Assembly: GCF_000058485.1 (NCBI RefSeq)
Contig: NC_008278.1
Location: 4,210,962 to 4,274,961, forward strand
Source: Frankia alni ACN14a
Lineage (GTDB): Bacteria; Actinomycetota; Actinomycetes; Frankiales; Frankiaceae
DNA length: 64,000 bases
Reading direction: 5' to 3'
The notes beneath the pieces are model-generated. The model saw only the letters and a program-made list of their open reading frames with translations, did not search any database and was not told where the DNA came from. A program made the position numbers and the translations under genes. Shown in pieces: positions 48,020-56,976 of this stretch (the first letter of the stretch is position 1; the number at the start of each line of letters is the position of its first letter).

Positions 48020-49726
48020 TCAGCGGTGACGGGGGACGGGGCGCTTGAGGACGACGCGGTCGAACTCGGTGCCGTGCTCGTCGACGCCGCGCACGGTCAG
48101 CGTGGACGCGCCGCCGGGCAGGCCCGGCGCCGAGTCGACGGCGACGAACGCGTAGTTGTCGAAACGGGTCCGCGACCAGGAGATGGCCTCGGGGGTCTTC
48201 GTCCCGTCCGGCGACCAGACGTAGCTGTTCGGCACGACGTTCGAACCCGCCGGGGCCGGCTTGCCGCGGTAGTTCTCCACCTCACCGGTCTGGAACTGGT
48301 AACGCGGGCGGCCGGCGCTGCCCGCGGTGATGTAGATGGTGCCGTCCTTGGCCGGTTCGATGGTCGACCCGTCGGGCGCCTCGCGGGTCGGGGCGTTGCC
48401 GCGGATCGGGTCGGAACGCTCGAAGAGGTGGTTGTGCCCCTGGAGCACCAGGTCGACCTGGTAGGTGTCGAACAGGGGCGCCCACGCGCCGCGGACCCCG
48501 CCGTCGCTGGCGTGCTGCGACGTCGTCGAGTAGGCGCAGTGGTGGAAGAAGCAGACGATGAAGTCGATGTCGGGGTCGTTGCGGTAGCCCTTGAGCGTCC
48601 GCTCCACCCAGGACGTCTGCGCGCCGCCGGAGTAGCCGGTGTTCGTCTTGATCTCGAAGCTGACGTCGTTGGCGTCCAGCGAGAGCACCGCGACGTTGCC
48701 GTAGACGAACGAGTACACGCTCGGGCAGCCCTTGGGCCCGTCGCCGGGAAGGTCGAGGCGGGCCGCGTGGCCGCCGTAGCCGTGCGGCGAGTACAGCGCC
48801 TCCATGTCGTGGTTGCCGGTGGCGAACATCCACGGGCTGCGGGCGCTGGAGAGCTCGATGTCGGCCAGGTAGACGTCCCAGACCGTCGGGTCGTAGTTGT
48901 CGAAGCCCGCCGGCGGCTGGCCAGTGGTGGTGCGCTGCGGCGGCTTGCCCGCCCCGGACGGGTCGGCGTAGCAGATGTCGCCGGCGAGCAGGTGGAACGC
49001 CGGGTCCTGGCGGGCGATCGCCGCGGTGATCGCGGAGGCGTGCGCGACGGTCGGCTCGTTGTCCGGCTTGTAGTAGTCGTCGTCGAAGACGCCCTTCGGG
49101 TCACCCGGCGGGGTGGTGTTCGACCCGTGGTCGCCCATCATCGTGAACCGGAACGGCCCGCCGTGGCGGCCCTTCGCGTGCCCGGTGCGCACCGCCTGCA
49201 CCGGGGTCGCCGCGCCGCCGGGGATGCGGAACCGGTAGTAGTACTCCCGGCCCGGGGCGAGGCGGTCGAAGGCGGCGTGCACGTAGAACTGCTCGACGCT
49301 GAGGATCGATCCGTCGACCTGCGGCACCTGGGACAGCAGCGGCCGGACCTCGGCCTCGACGGTGCCGCCGAGGGCGCGGGTCGGGCCGACGTCGACGAGG
49401 ATCCTGCCGCGGCCGGGGTTACGGGTCAGCTGCGCGGCCAGGCGGAGCTGACGCGCCGGGTCCGCGCCGAACGCGGTGTGCCGGCCGCCGACGAGCAGGG
49501 GGCTGTCCGCCGTGGTGGCGGCGTAGGCGGCCCGGCCGAACGGGGTGGTGCCGAGGGTCGCGGCGCCCGCGCCGGCCAGGCCGCCGAGCAGCAGCCCGCG
49601 GCGGCTCACCGGCCGGCGGCGCAGAAAGGTCTGGAGCCACTCGTGCTGCTCCGCGATGGTCATGTCCTGGGCGATGTTCGCCGGAACGCCGGAAGCGACC
49701 ACTTCGTTGGGAGGACTCACTGGCAT
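48020..49726 (-). CDS. Tat-exported purple-acid-type metallophosphoesterase
   Basis: A 568-residue secreted phosphatase. Residues 33-70 hold a twin-arginine signal: R-R-P-V-S-R-R-G-L-L-L-G-G-L-A-G-A-G-A-A-T-L-G then A-Y-A. A Fn3-like domain follows, and the metallophosphoesterase core contains M-G-D-H-G, L-A-G-D-I-C-Y-A-D, A-T-G-N-H-D-M-E, F-F-H-H-C-A-Y-S and Q-G-H-N-H-L-F-E-R, the five metal-ligand motifs of purple acid phosphatases. It probably releases phosphate from organic phosphates outside the cell. The ATG at 49726 is weak in Shine-Dalgarno; a GTG at 49720 is an alternative. No phosphate-regulation site is clear. Confidence 0.9.
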   Translation of the reverse strand: MPVSPPNEVVASGVPANIAQDMTIAEQHEWLQTFLRRRPVSRRGLLLGGLAGAGAATLGTTPFGRAAYAATTADSPLLVGGRHTAFGADPARQLRLAAQLTRNPGRGRILVDVGPTRALGGTVEAEVRPLLSQVPQVDGSILSVEQFYVHAAFDRLAPGREYYYRFRIPGGAATPVQAVRTGHAKGRHGGPFRFTMMGDHGSNTTPPGDPKGVFDDDYYKPDNEPTVAHASAITAAIARQDPAFHLLAGDICYADPSGAGKPPQRTTTGQPPAGFDNYDPTVWDVYLADIELSSARSPWMFATGNHDMEALYSPHGYGGHAARLDLPGDGPKGCPSVYSFVYGNVAVLSLDANDVSFEIKTNTGYSGGAQTSWVERTLKGYRNDPDIDFIVCFFHHCAYSTTSQHASDGGVRGAWAPLFDTYQVDLVLQGHNHLFERSDPIRGNAPTREAPDGSTIEPAKDGTIYITAGSAGRPRYQFQTGEVENYRGKPAPAGSNVVPNSYVWSPDGTKTPEAISWSRTRFDNYAFVAVDSAPGLPGGASTLTVRGVDEHGTEFDRVVLKRPVPRHR

Positions 49727-49890
49727 GGCGCTGAACGTTAGGCCCGCCGCATGCGGAGCGCCCCAACGGCAAGGTGGCCGCCGGTCGAAATATGCGTAAA
49801 CACGCCGGCCGTTCACGCAGCTCGGTCGTACCGGCCGGCGCGCATTTCCCGGTCCTCGGTTCCCCGCCCGGGCGGATGTTCCCGGTCACC

Positions 49891-49977
49891 GCACGTCACG
49901 TCGGAACCTCACGTCCAAACCTCACGTCCGACGTCACGTCGGGACGTCACGTCACATCACGTCGGGACGTCACGTCG
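49891..49977. repeat. CACGTC-rich direct repeats upstream of the phosphatase gene
   Basis: CACGTCGGGACGTCACGTC occurs twice (49936-49954 and 49959-49977, 23 bp apart), with further CACGTC copies at 49893, 49911 and 49924. The block overlaps the last codons of the HtrA-like gene and lies 165-250 bp upstream of the phosphatase start. Whether it is regulatory or only slippage is unclear. Confidence 0.7.
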
Positions 49978-51091
49978 GACGGTCGGTGACGGTCACGTCG
50001 ATCTTCATGTTCCTACCGTCGCGGTTGACGGTCAGGGTGACCGTTTGGCCCGGATCGACGGTCCGCAGGTCGGCCGAGAAGTCCTCGACGGAGGTGACCG
50101 CCCGGCCGTCGAACGAACGGATGACGTCGCCGGGCCGCACGCCGGCCCGCGCCGCGGGACCGCCGCCGACCACGCCGATCACCAGCGCACCGCTGCGGAC
50201 GGCCAGGCCGAGCTGGTCGGCGATCTGCGAGGTGAGCGTGACGGACTGGATCCCGACGAACGCGTGCCGCACGGAACCGGTGCGCAGAAGCTGGTCGACG
50301 GCGTCGACGACGGTCGCCGACGGGATCGCGAACCCGAGCGAGACCGCGCCGCTCTGCGGGGGCACGTAGGCCTCGGTGACGCCGACGACCCGTCCCTCGG
50401 CGTCCAGCAGCGGGCCGCCGGAGTTCCCCGGCGAGATCGCCGCGTCGGTCTGGATGAGATCGACCCGCGGACCGGCCGCCGCGGCCTGCCCACCGGACCC
50501 GCCCTGCCCACCGGATCCACCCGAGCCGCCCTGACCGCCGTCCCCGCCCGGGCCGCCCTGCCCGTCGACGCCGGGCAGCGTGCGGTTGACCCCCGAGATG
50601 ATCCCGGCGGTGACGCTGTTCTCCAGGCCGAGCGGGCTGCCGATGGCGATCGCGAGCTCACCGAGGCGGGGCTGCTGCTCGCGGAACTTCGCCGCCGGCA
50701 GCCCGGTGCGCTCGACCTTCACCACGGCGATGTCGCTGATCGCGTCCGCGGCCTGCACCTTGCCCGGCACGCGCCGACCGTCCGCGAAGGCGACCTCGAC
50801 CGCCCCGCCTGCGGCCGAGGCCACGACGTGCTGGTTGGTGACGATGACGCCGTTGGAGCGGTAGACGATCCCGCTGCCGAGCCCGTCGCCCACGAGGATG
50901 GTGACCACGGAGGGCTCCACGTCGGCCACGACGTCCGGCACCACGGACAGCGCCCCGGCGGCGGCCGGCGGCTGGCCCTTGGCCGGCGGTACACCGGAGC
51001 GCCCACCCTGCCCGACGAAGGCGATGAGGGCGACGAGCACCACGATCACGGCCCCCACCCGCGACCACGCTCTGCGTACGACCCGATGCAC
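49970..51091 (-). CDS. HtrA/DegP-like membrane-anchored serine protease
   Basis: A 373-residue protease. Residues 5-25 are a membrane anchor (V-G-A-V-I-V-V-L-V-A-L-I-A-F-V). The trypsin-like domain has T-N-Q-H-V-V (catalytic His), A-I-S-D-I-A-V-V (Asp) and S-P-G-N-S-G-G-P-L (Ser), and a C-terminal PDZ domain ends the protein (V-I-G-V-V-G-G-G-P-A-A-R-A-G-V-R-P-G-D-V). Between the second and third catalytic segments is a Gly/Gln/Ser-rich insert (G-G-S-G-G-Q-G-G type). It acts outside the membrane on misfolded or regulated proteins. GTG 51091 follows AGGGATG; several upstream starts up to 51316 are possible. Confidence 0.9.
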   Translation of the reverse strand: MHRVVRRAWSRVGAVIVVLVALIAFVGQGGRSGVPPAKGQPPAAAGALSVVPDVVADVEPSVVTILVGDGLGSGIVYRSNGVIVTNQHVVASAAGGAVEVAFADGRRVPGKVQAADAISDIAVVKVERTGLPAAKFREQQPRLGELAIAIGSPLGLENSVTAGIISGVNRTLPGVDGQGGPGGDGGQGGSGGSGGQGGSGGQAAAAGPRVDLIQTDAAISPGNSGGPLLDAEGRVVGVTEAYVPPQSGAVSLGFAIPSATVVDAVDQLLRTGSVRHAFVGIQSVTLTSQIADQLGLAVRSGALVIGVVGGGPAARAGVRPGDVIRSFDGRAVTSVEDFSADLRTVDPGQTVTLTVNRDGRNMKIDVTVTDRPT

Positions 51092-51384
51092 AACATCCCT
51101 GTACCCGGTTTCGCCCCAGCGCAGATCCTCCGGCGGGGATGAGACTTCCCCCGCCACCGCGCGGGGCCGGCCGTCACCGGCAGGTCGGCGATCACCGTGG
51201 ACGCCCCGACTGCGGGATCTGCCAGGCCCGAGAAGGAAATACCAGAGGCACACCCTGCCGCTGCTAGGATATGGCTGGACAAAATCGCGCCGATCACGTG
51301 AGGTCAGTGATCGCATCTGGCCGCCTGACTCGGCGTCGGGAGTCCGGGAGTGTCGAGAACCCTTGCACAGGATGGCGAACGGTC

Positions 51385-52299
51385 TTGGCGGGTAGGGTCT
51401 TCGTCTTCGGCAGCCTCAATATGGACATTGTGGCCTCCGTGCCGCTGCTGCCCGTTCTCGGCGAGACGGTTGCCAGCACCACCATGACCTTTCTTCCTGG
51501 CGGCAAGGGCGGGAACCAGGCTGTTGCCGCAGCCCGCGCGGGAGCTCCCACGTCGATGATCGGTCGAGTCGGCGAGGACGCCTTCGGTCGGACTCTGCGC
51601 AGGTTTCTGGCGGACAACGGTGTCGATGTCGCCCGGGTGGAGTCCGTCGGCGACCGACCCACCGGCACCGCTCTGGTCACGGTCGATACGGCCGGCGACA
51701 ACACGGTGGTCATCTCCTCCGGGGCGAACGACACCCTTGCTCCCGCCGCGGTCGACGTTTCCGGACTAACGCCCGAGGATGTGGTCGTGGCCCAGTTCGA
51801 GTCGCCCGTCAGCGCGGTCTCGACCTTCCTGGCGGCGGCCGGCTCCCGCGGTGCGACCACAGTGCTGAATGCGGCGCCAGCCAGGGACCTGCCGCCCGAT
51901 CTCGAGTCGTCCGTGGACATTCTCGTCGTGAACGAGAACGAACTCGCGACGCTTTCGGGTCGGCAGGTCGACTCGGAGTCGCCGACCTCCGCCATCCTGT
52001 CGGCGATCACTGCGGTGCCGGGGTCCCGCGCGGTCGCCACGATCGCCACGGTGGGCAGCAGGGGGGTCGTGGGCAGGCTCGGCGACCTGGACTACGCCCT
52101 GCCGGCGCGCCCGGTGCGGGCGGTCGACACCGCCGGAGCCGGCGACTGTTTCGTGGGCGTGCTCGCCGCGCGGATCGCCGCCGGCGATGATCTCGGTGTC
52201 GGGATCCGCCACGCGAACACCGCGGCCTCGCTGTGCGTGCAACGGCCCGGCGGGGCGCCCGCGATGCCGACCTGGGACGAGATCGAGCGCTCCGCATAG
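51385..52299 (+). CDS. rbsK: Ribokinase
   Basis: A 304-residue PfkB sugar kinase, phosphorylating D-ribose to ribose 5-phosphate. G-S-L-N-M-D-I-V near the N-terminus, L-P-G-G-K-G-G-N-Q-A-V-A-A-A-R-A-G and the C-terminal D-T-A-G-A-G-D-C-F-V-G are family signatures, and the N-A-A-P-A and V-N-E-N-E motifs are specific to ribokinases. The start is uncertain: TTG at 51385 follows AGGATGG and begins the conserved domain; upstream GTG and ATG codons extend to 51271. No ribose transporter or regulator is near, so it may act in nucleoside salvage. Divergent from the HtrA-like gene. Confidence 0.85.
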   Translation: MAGRVFVFGSLNMDIVASVPLLPVLGETVASTTMTFLPGGKGGNQAVAAARAGAPTSMIGRVGEDAFGRTLRRFLADNGVDVARVESVGDRPTGTALVTVDTAGDNTVVISSGANDTLAPAAVDVSGLTPEDVVVAQFESPVSAVSTFLAAAGSRGATTVLNAAPARDLPPDLESSVDILVVNENELATLSGRQVDSESPTSAILSAITAVPGSRAVATIATVGSRGVVGRLGDLDYALPARPVRAVDTAGAGDCFVGVLAARIAAGDDLGVGIRHANTAASLCVQRPGGAPAMPTWDEIERSA

Positions 52300-52632
52300 C
52301 GCGGCCGAAGCCAGTGCCGTGGCCGCGGCCACCGGACCCCGACACGCCGGCCGGCACGGGCACGGGCGCTGCCGCGGACGCGGACACGGTGCGTGCAGTG
52401 CGGATGGTCGCCGATCCCGTCCGAACCGCAATGTCCACCGATCGGCACGCGAACGTATGTACTTGACCACATTCGGCGGGCCGGGAAGGCTCGGTGCGGT
52501 CAACACGTCGAACGTCCGGGGCCCGGCACCGACGGGCGCGCGGCGGCGCGGCGACGCGGGGCCGGCGACGGGCCGCGCCGGAGCCCCCGCGTCGGCGCGG
52601 GGGACCAGCGAGCGCCAGCGGAGGTCAGCGCC
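52300..52632. other. 333-bp gap between ribokinase and LLM oxidoreductase
   Basis: GC-rich (except around 52380-52490) with no convincing gene on either strand. I see no clear promoter, palindrome or terminator. GGAGG at 52619-52623 is the ribosome binding site of the following gene. Confidence 0.5.
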
Positions 52633-53562
52633 ATGAAGTACGTCGCGGAGTTAGTGCTCGACGCGGGATGCCGGCCCGGGGCCTTCTCGGCCCGCCGGCT
52701 CGCGCGGATCGCGCGGCGCATCGAGGAGGCGGGCTACGACGCCATCGCCGTCAACGATCACCTCGCCCCCTCCCGCAAGTGGTACGAGGCCGGCGGCCAC
52801 GACGCCTACGAGCCGTTCGGGCTGATGGCCTATCTGGCCGCCGTCACCGAACGGGTGCGGCTGATGACGTTCGCGGTCGTCGTCCCGCACCGCAACCCGT
52901 TCGCGCTGGCCAAGTCGGTGGCGACCACCGACGCCCTGTCCGACGGCCGGCTCGACCTCGGGGTCGCCGTCGGCTACCTGCGCTCGGAGTTCCTGGCCCT
53001 CGGCGCGGACTTCGACGAGCGCAACGAGCTGTTCGACGAGGCGCTCGCCGTCCTGCGCGGGGCGTGGACGGCGAGCAGCGTCTCGGCACGGGGCCGGCAC
53101 TTCGACGGCCTCGACCAGGTTCTCGCCCCCGCTCCCGTGCAGCTTCCGCACCCGCCGCTGTGGATCGCCGGCAACAGCGCCCGCGCCCGGCGCCGAGCGG
53201 CCGCCTGGGGGCAGGGGTGGGCCCCGCTGTCCATCGACGATCTCGGCGCCCGCACGATCCGGTCGGTGTCGATCCCGACCGTCGACGACCTGCGCCGGGC
53301 CGCGCGGACGCTGCGCGCCGACACGGTCGTCGCCGGGCGGGACCCGGCCGAGGTCGGCCTGTGGGCGACCACCAGCGACAGCGCCGCCGCCGGCCGCGAC
53401 GAGCTCGACCCCGGCGCCCACCTGGACCACCTCGTCGAGCTCGCCGAGCTCGGCGCCAGCCACTTCACAACGACGTTCCACCTCGACGACACCGACGGCG
53501 CCGAGCGTGCCGTCGACACCTACGCCGAGCGCGTCCTCGCCGCCGCCGGTCTCCCTCGCTGA
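52633..53562 (+). CDS. LLM-class F420-dependent oxidoreductase (TIGR03619-like)
   Basis: A 309-residue TIM-barrel flavin/F420 enzyme. R-I-E-E-A-G-Y-D-A-I-A-V-N-D-H is the N-terminal luciferase-like motif, L-S-D-G-R-L-D-L-G-V-A-V-G-Y is the beta-4/5 motif, G-A-D-F-D-E-R follows, and P-P-L-W-I-A-G-N-S-A-R-A-R-R-R-A-A is near residue 175. These proteins use reduced F420 (or FMN) to reduce or oxidise hydrophobic substrates. GGAGG is 9 bases upstream of the ATG. It opens a region rich in lipid-type catabolic genes, so a fatty acid or steroid role is plausible but unproven. Confidence 0.85.
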   Translation: MKYVAELVLDAGCRPGAFSARRLARIARRIEEAGYDAIAVNDHLAPSRKWYEAGGHDAYEPFGLMAYLAAVTERVRLMTFAVVVPHRNPFALAKSVATTDALSDGRLDLGVAVGYLRSEFLALGADFDERNELFDEALAVLRGAWTASSVSARGRHFDGLDQVLAPAPVQLPHPPLWIAGNSARARRRAAAWGQGWAPLSIDDLGARTIRSVSIPTVDDLRRAARTLRADTVVAGRDPAEVGLWATTSDSAAAGRDELDPGAHLDHLVELAELGASHFTTTFHLDDTDGAERAVDTYAERVLAAAGLPR

Positions 53563-53826
53563 CCACGGCCCCACCGAGCACAGCCCCGCCGACCACGGCG
53601 CTCCCCCGGCCGGGCTCCTCGCACCCGGGCGGGGCATTTCTGTTCTCTTCCCCGACGGTCGAATTTTGCAGAACAGCAAGCACCATCATTCACCGGAATG
53701 AGCCCTCCGCATTGACTGTGATCTGAATCACAGTTGCGATTATGCGTGACGCATCCACCTGTCCGCCCTAGTCTGCCCGTGTCATCAATTCCATCGCCCG
53801 TCCAGGTGACCGCGACGGGCATTCGC
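53563..53826. other. Gap between LLM gene and tandem repeats
   Basis: AT-richer around 53640-53760 (for example AATTTTGCAGAACAGC) than the surroundings, and this is where a promoter for the downstream gene would lie. TTGACT at 53713 could be a -35 element, but no clear -10 is 17 bp away. No gene is recognised. Confidence 0.4.
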
Positions 53827-53915
53827 CGATTCGCACGGGTCACGTCGATTCACGTGGGTGTCGCCGATTCGGGTAGGCGGCATCGATTCGCACGGGTGGC
53901 GTCGGTTTACGGGGG
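53827..53915. repeat. Degenerate 19-bp tandem repeat upstream of the methyltransferase gene
   Basis: Four to five units of the form CGATTCGCACGGGTNRCGT begin at 53827, 53846, 53865, 53884 and 53903; the first and fourth are nearly identical. The array ends at the ribosome binding site of the next gene. It may be a set of binding sites in its leader. Confidence 0.65.
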
Positions 53916-53921
53916 TGGAAA

Positions 53922-54878
53922 GTGTCGGGAGCCGAGAGGGCGCAGCGCATCGCCGGGAGTGCCAGGGCGACGCTGCGGCGGAACAAGCGGCTGCGGGGCG
54001 GTGTGGTCGCGGCGAAAGACGCCTTATGGCAGGCCCGGGTCTCGCTGGACGCGGCGCGGCGCGGGGCGGTCGTCGTCGAGGACGAGTACGGCATCACCCT
54101 GCTGGTCCCCGCCGACGAACGCGCCCACCTGCGCTCGCTCATGCGCCGCCCGGGCGACCGGCCGGCGTTCGCCCTGATGGACCGGCTGCTCGGCGCCGGC
54201 GACGTGGTGTTCGACGTGGGCGCCAACATCGGCGTCTACAGCGTCCACGCCCGGCGGCGCACCGGGGCGGCCGGCCGGGTCTACGCCTTCGAGGCGGTGC
54301 CCGCCACCGCCGACCGGCTCGTCCAGACCCTCGCGCTCAACCGGTCCGCGGATGTCACGGTCGTGCGCGCCGCCGTCACCGACACCCCGGGCACGGCGAC
54401 GATGAACGTGTTCCCCGACCCCGCGTCCGGGTGGAACTCGCTCGGCAGCCACCCGATGTTCACCTACGACGGCAGGGCGATCCGGCCGAGTGAGGTCGTC
54501 GAGGTCCCGGCGCTGACCCTCGACGGGTTCGCCGAGCGGGAGGGGATCGAGCGGGTGGCGCTGTGCAAGGTCGACGTCGAGGGCTTCGAGCGCCAGGTCT
54601 TCGCCGGTGCGGCCGGGCTGCTGGCGCAGCGGCGCATCGGCGTCGTCTGCTTCGAGATCAGCGAGGACCCGCTCGTCGGCGAGGGCGGCACCCCCTCGGA
54701 GGTCTTCGACGCGCTCGACCGCCACGGCTACCGGACCTTCCGCCACGACGAGGCGAGCGACACCCTCGTCGGCCCGATCGACCCGGCCGTCGAGGACAAA
54801 CGCCTCGCCGCCGAGTCCGTCCGTCCCTACGTGGCGAACTACTTCTCCACCGTGGACGAGGCGCTGCTGACCACCTGA
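53922..54878 (+). CDS. FkbM-family methyltransferase
   Basis: A 318-residue S-adenosylmethionine-dependent methyltransferase. V-V-F-D-V-G-A-N-I-G-V-Y-S is SAM motif I (about residue 90), F-E-A-V-P-A-T-A is the ribose-binding acid, and V-D-V-E-G-F-E-R-Q-V-F-A-G-A is the FkbM signature near residue 210. Such enzymes O-methylate sugars, polyketides or nodulation-type glycans. The first 30 residues are basic. Its start is GTG at 53922, after GGGTGGAAA. It is alone on its strand and converges on a lipid-catabolism gene; the substrate is unknown. Confidence 0.85.
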   Translation: MSGAERAQRIAGSARATLRRNKRLRGGVVAAKDALWQARVSLDAARRGAVVVEDEYGITLLVPADERAHLRSLMRRPGDRPAFALMDRLLGAGDVVFDVGANIGVYSVHARRRTGAAGRVYAFEAVPATADRLVQTLALNRSADVTVVRAAVTDTPGTATMNVFPDPASGWNSLGSHPMFTYDGRAIRPSEVVEVPALTLDGFAEREGIERVALCKVDVEGFERQVFAGAAGLLAQRRIGVVCFEISEDPLVGEGGTPSEVFDALDRHGYRTFRHDEASDTLVGPIDPAVEDKRLAAESVRPYVANYFSTVDEALLTT

Positions 54879-54893
54879 CGGCCCGCCGCCAGC

Positions 54894-54959
54894 CCTGACC
54901 GGCCGTCACCCGGCCCGCCGGGAACCTCCCGCGCCGACGGCCCGCGGCGGACGGTCAGG
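54894..54959. terminator. Nested hairpin between convergent methyltransferase and hydratase genes
   Basis: Outer arms CCTGACCG (54894-54901) and CGGTCAGG (54952-54959) are perfect, and inner arms GGCCGTC (54901-54907) and GACGGCC (54936-54942) are perfect. The outer right arm enters the last codons of the hydratase gene. Likely a bidirectional terminator. Confidence 0.6.
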
Positions 54960-55839
54960 AGTCGGTCCAGCGAGGCTCGCGCCGTTCGAGGAAGGCGGCC
55001 ACCGCCTCCGGGTTGTCCGCGGTGGTGGAGGCGAGGACCTGGGTGCGGTTCTCCAGGTTGATCGCCGCGTCCAGACCGGGGATCTCCAGCGTCGACCACA
55101 TCACCTGCTTGGTCATGTAGACGCCGAACGGCGAGTTGGCGCGAATGAGCCGCGCGGTCTCCAGCGCGCGCTCCAGCAGCGCGTCGTCGGGCACGACGTC
55201 GACGACGAGGCCGATGCGCAGCGCCTCCTCGGCGTCGATGATCCGGCCGGTGAGCAGCAGCTCGTGCGCCCGCCCGACGCCGACGACCCGGTTGAGCAGC
55301 CAGCCGGTGCCCATGTCGCAGCCGGACAGCCCGACGCGGGCGAACGCCGCGGAGAAGCGCGCCGACGCGGCGGCGAGGCGGACGTCGCAACCGAGCGTGA
55401 ACGCCAGTCCGCCGCCGGTCGCCGGCCCGTTGACCGCCGCGATCACCGGCTTGGACAGCGCCCGCAGCCTGCTCGTCGTCCGCGAGTACTGCTCCTGGAT
55501 CTGGAAGGTGCCGACGGGGCCTGGCCGCGGCTCGAACGGCTCGGGGATGTCCGGATCCCCGCCGCGCAGGTCGGCGCCGGCGCAGAAGCCACGGCCCGCG
55601 CCGGTCAGGATGACCACCCGGCAGGACCGGTCCGCGTCGACCTCGTCGAGGCGGCGGTGCAGCGCGTCGACGAGCGCCGGGGTGATGGCGTTGAGCCGCG
55701 CGGGCCGGTTGAGCCGCAACAGCGCCACGCCATCCTCGACGACTTCCCGCTGCACCAGATCCACCCCGGCCCCGCCGTCCACCCCAGCACCACCGTCCAC
55801 CCCGGCCCCGCCGTCCACCTCGCCGCCAGGCGCGGTCAC
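54955..55839 (-). CDS. Enoyl-CoA hydratase/isomerase-family protein
   Basis: A 294-residue crotonase-fold protein. Residues 9-30 are three copies of a D-G-G-A-G-V repeat, before the fold begins. G-R-G-F-C-A-G-A-D-L forms the first oxyanion loop and P-A-T-G-G-G-L-A-F-T-L-G-C-D-V-R-L-A the second. The first catalytic glutamate of typical hydratases (G-G-G-x-E-L) is Ala or Phe here, and the second site is G-L-S-G-C-D-M-G, an Asp-type variant; activity may be isomerase-like. The GTG start overlaps the stop of the LLM gene, so the two are coupled. A lipid or steroid CoA-ester substrate is likely from context. Confidence 0.85.
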   Translation of the reverse strand: MTAPGGEVDGGAGVDGGAGVDGGAGVDLVQREVVEDGVALLRLNRPARLNAITPALVDALHRRLDEVDADRSCRVVILTGAGRGFCAGADLRGGDPDIPEPFEPRPGPVGTFQIQEQYSRTTSRLRALSKPVIAAVNGPATGGGLAFTLGCDVRLAAASARFSAAFARVGLSGCDMGTGWLLNRVVGVGRAHELLLTGRIIDAEEALRIGLVVDVVPDDALLERALETARLIRANSPFGVYMTKQVMWSTLEIPGLDAAINLENRTQVLASTTADNPEAVAAFLERREPRWTDS

Positions 55840-56882
55840 CGCGGCGCGCCGCTGGTCGCCGGGTCGGCGCCGAGGGCGGGCACGGCGCGCAGCGCACCGA
55901 CCAGCTCGCGGACCTCGTCGGCGCCGAGCGACGGCGGCGGGGTGAACGACAGTCGCGTCGCCAGGCCGGCGAAGCGCTCGGCGATGCGGGCGGGGACCTC
56001 GGCGGGCGGGGCGACGACGGCGAACGCCTCGACGACGTCGTCGTCGATCAGGGTGGCCATCTCCGCCCACCGGTTCTGCTTCGACAGCACCGTGAGCTCG
56101 GCCCCGAGCTCACCCCAGCCGTGCAGGTCGAGCACCGGGCGGTAGGCGGGCGTCGAGCCGTAGAACGAGATCTGCCCGCGGATCGTCGCCAGGCCCTCGA
56201 CGATCTCCTGCTCGGTTCCGGTGGCGAGGAAGGCGCCGGCGACGACGTCGAAGCCGGTCAGGTCACCCCCGGCGCGGCGGCGGCCCTCGGCCAGCGCCGG
56301 CAGGGTGTGCTCCCGGATCCAGCGCGCGGTGGTGAAGCCGTGGCAGAGGAAACCGTCGGCGACCTCGCCGGCGACCCGGGTCATCACGTCGCCGACGCCG
56401 GCCAGCAGCACCCGCGGCGGCCCGTAGGGATGCGGCGCCGGGACGAACGTCGGCGGCATCAGCGTGTGCCGGTAGTACTCGCCCTCGAACGACAGCGGCG
56501 TCCCGTCCGCCCAGCTCGACCACGCGGCCCGCATCGCCAGGATGAACTCGCGCATCTGCGGCCCCGGGCGGCCCCACGGCATCGAGAACCGCCGGGTGAT
56601 GTGCGCCTTGACCTGCGACCCCAGCCCGAGCACGAACCGGCCGCCGGAGAACCGCGCCAGGTCGTGCGCGGTGTAGGCCAGCGACATCGGCGAGCGGGAC
56701 AGCGCCACCGCGATCGACGTGCCCAGCTCGATCGTCGACGTGGCGTCGGCGGCGAGCGTCAGCGGCAGGAACGGATCCTGGTTGACCTCGGACGCCCACA
56801 CGCCGTCGTAGCCGGCCTCCTGCGCCGCGCGGGCGTTGCGGGTCGCCTGCTCCAGCGTGCCCAGGGCTCCGTCGATCTTCAT
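55836..56882 (-). CDS. LLM-class F420-dependent oxidoreductase (TIGR03617-like)
   Basis: A 348-residue luciferase-like monooxygenase/F420 enzyme. E-A-G-Y-D-G-V-W-A-S-E is the start motif, L-A-R-F-S-G-G-R-F-V-L-G-L-G-S-Q the central one, and L-L-A-G-V-G-D-V-M-T-R-V-A-G-E-V-A-D-G the late one. Such enzymes accompany acyl-CoA or sterol side-chain genes in actinomycetes. The ATG at 56882 has a GGAGG 6 bases upstream. It forms an operon with the hydratase through a GTGA overlap, and the PaaX-type gene follows upstream on the same strand. Confidence 0.85.
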   Translation of the reverse strand: MKIDGALGTLEQATRNARAAQEAGYDGVWASEVNQDPFLPLTLAADATSTIELGTSIAVALSRSPMSLAYTAHDLARFSGGRFVLGLGSQVKAHITRRFSMPWGRPGPQMREFILAMRAAWSSWADGTPLSFEGEYYRHTLMPPTFVPAPHPYGPPRVLLAGVGDVMTRVAGEVADGFLCHGFTTARWIREHTLPALAEGRRRAGGDLTGFDVVAGAFLATGTEQEIVEGLATIRGQISFYGSTPAYRPVLDLHGWGELGAELTVLSKQNRWAEMATLIDDDVVEAFAVVAPPAEVPARIAERFAGLATRLSFTPPPSLGADEVRELVGALRAVPALGADPATSGAPR

Positions 56883-56976
56883 ACCCAACCTCCACAGGGC
56901 GCGCCGGCGGCCACCCGGCCGCGGCCGTCCGTCGACAGGGAAGCTAACAGAACCCGTCTGCTGCGGCCATCGGTTG

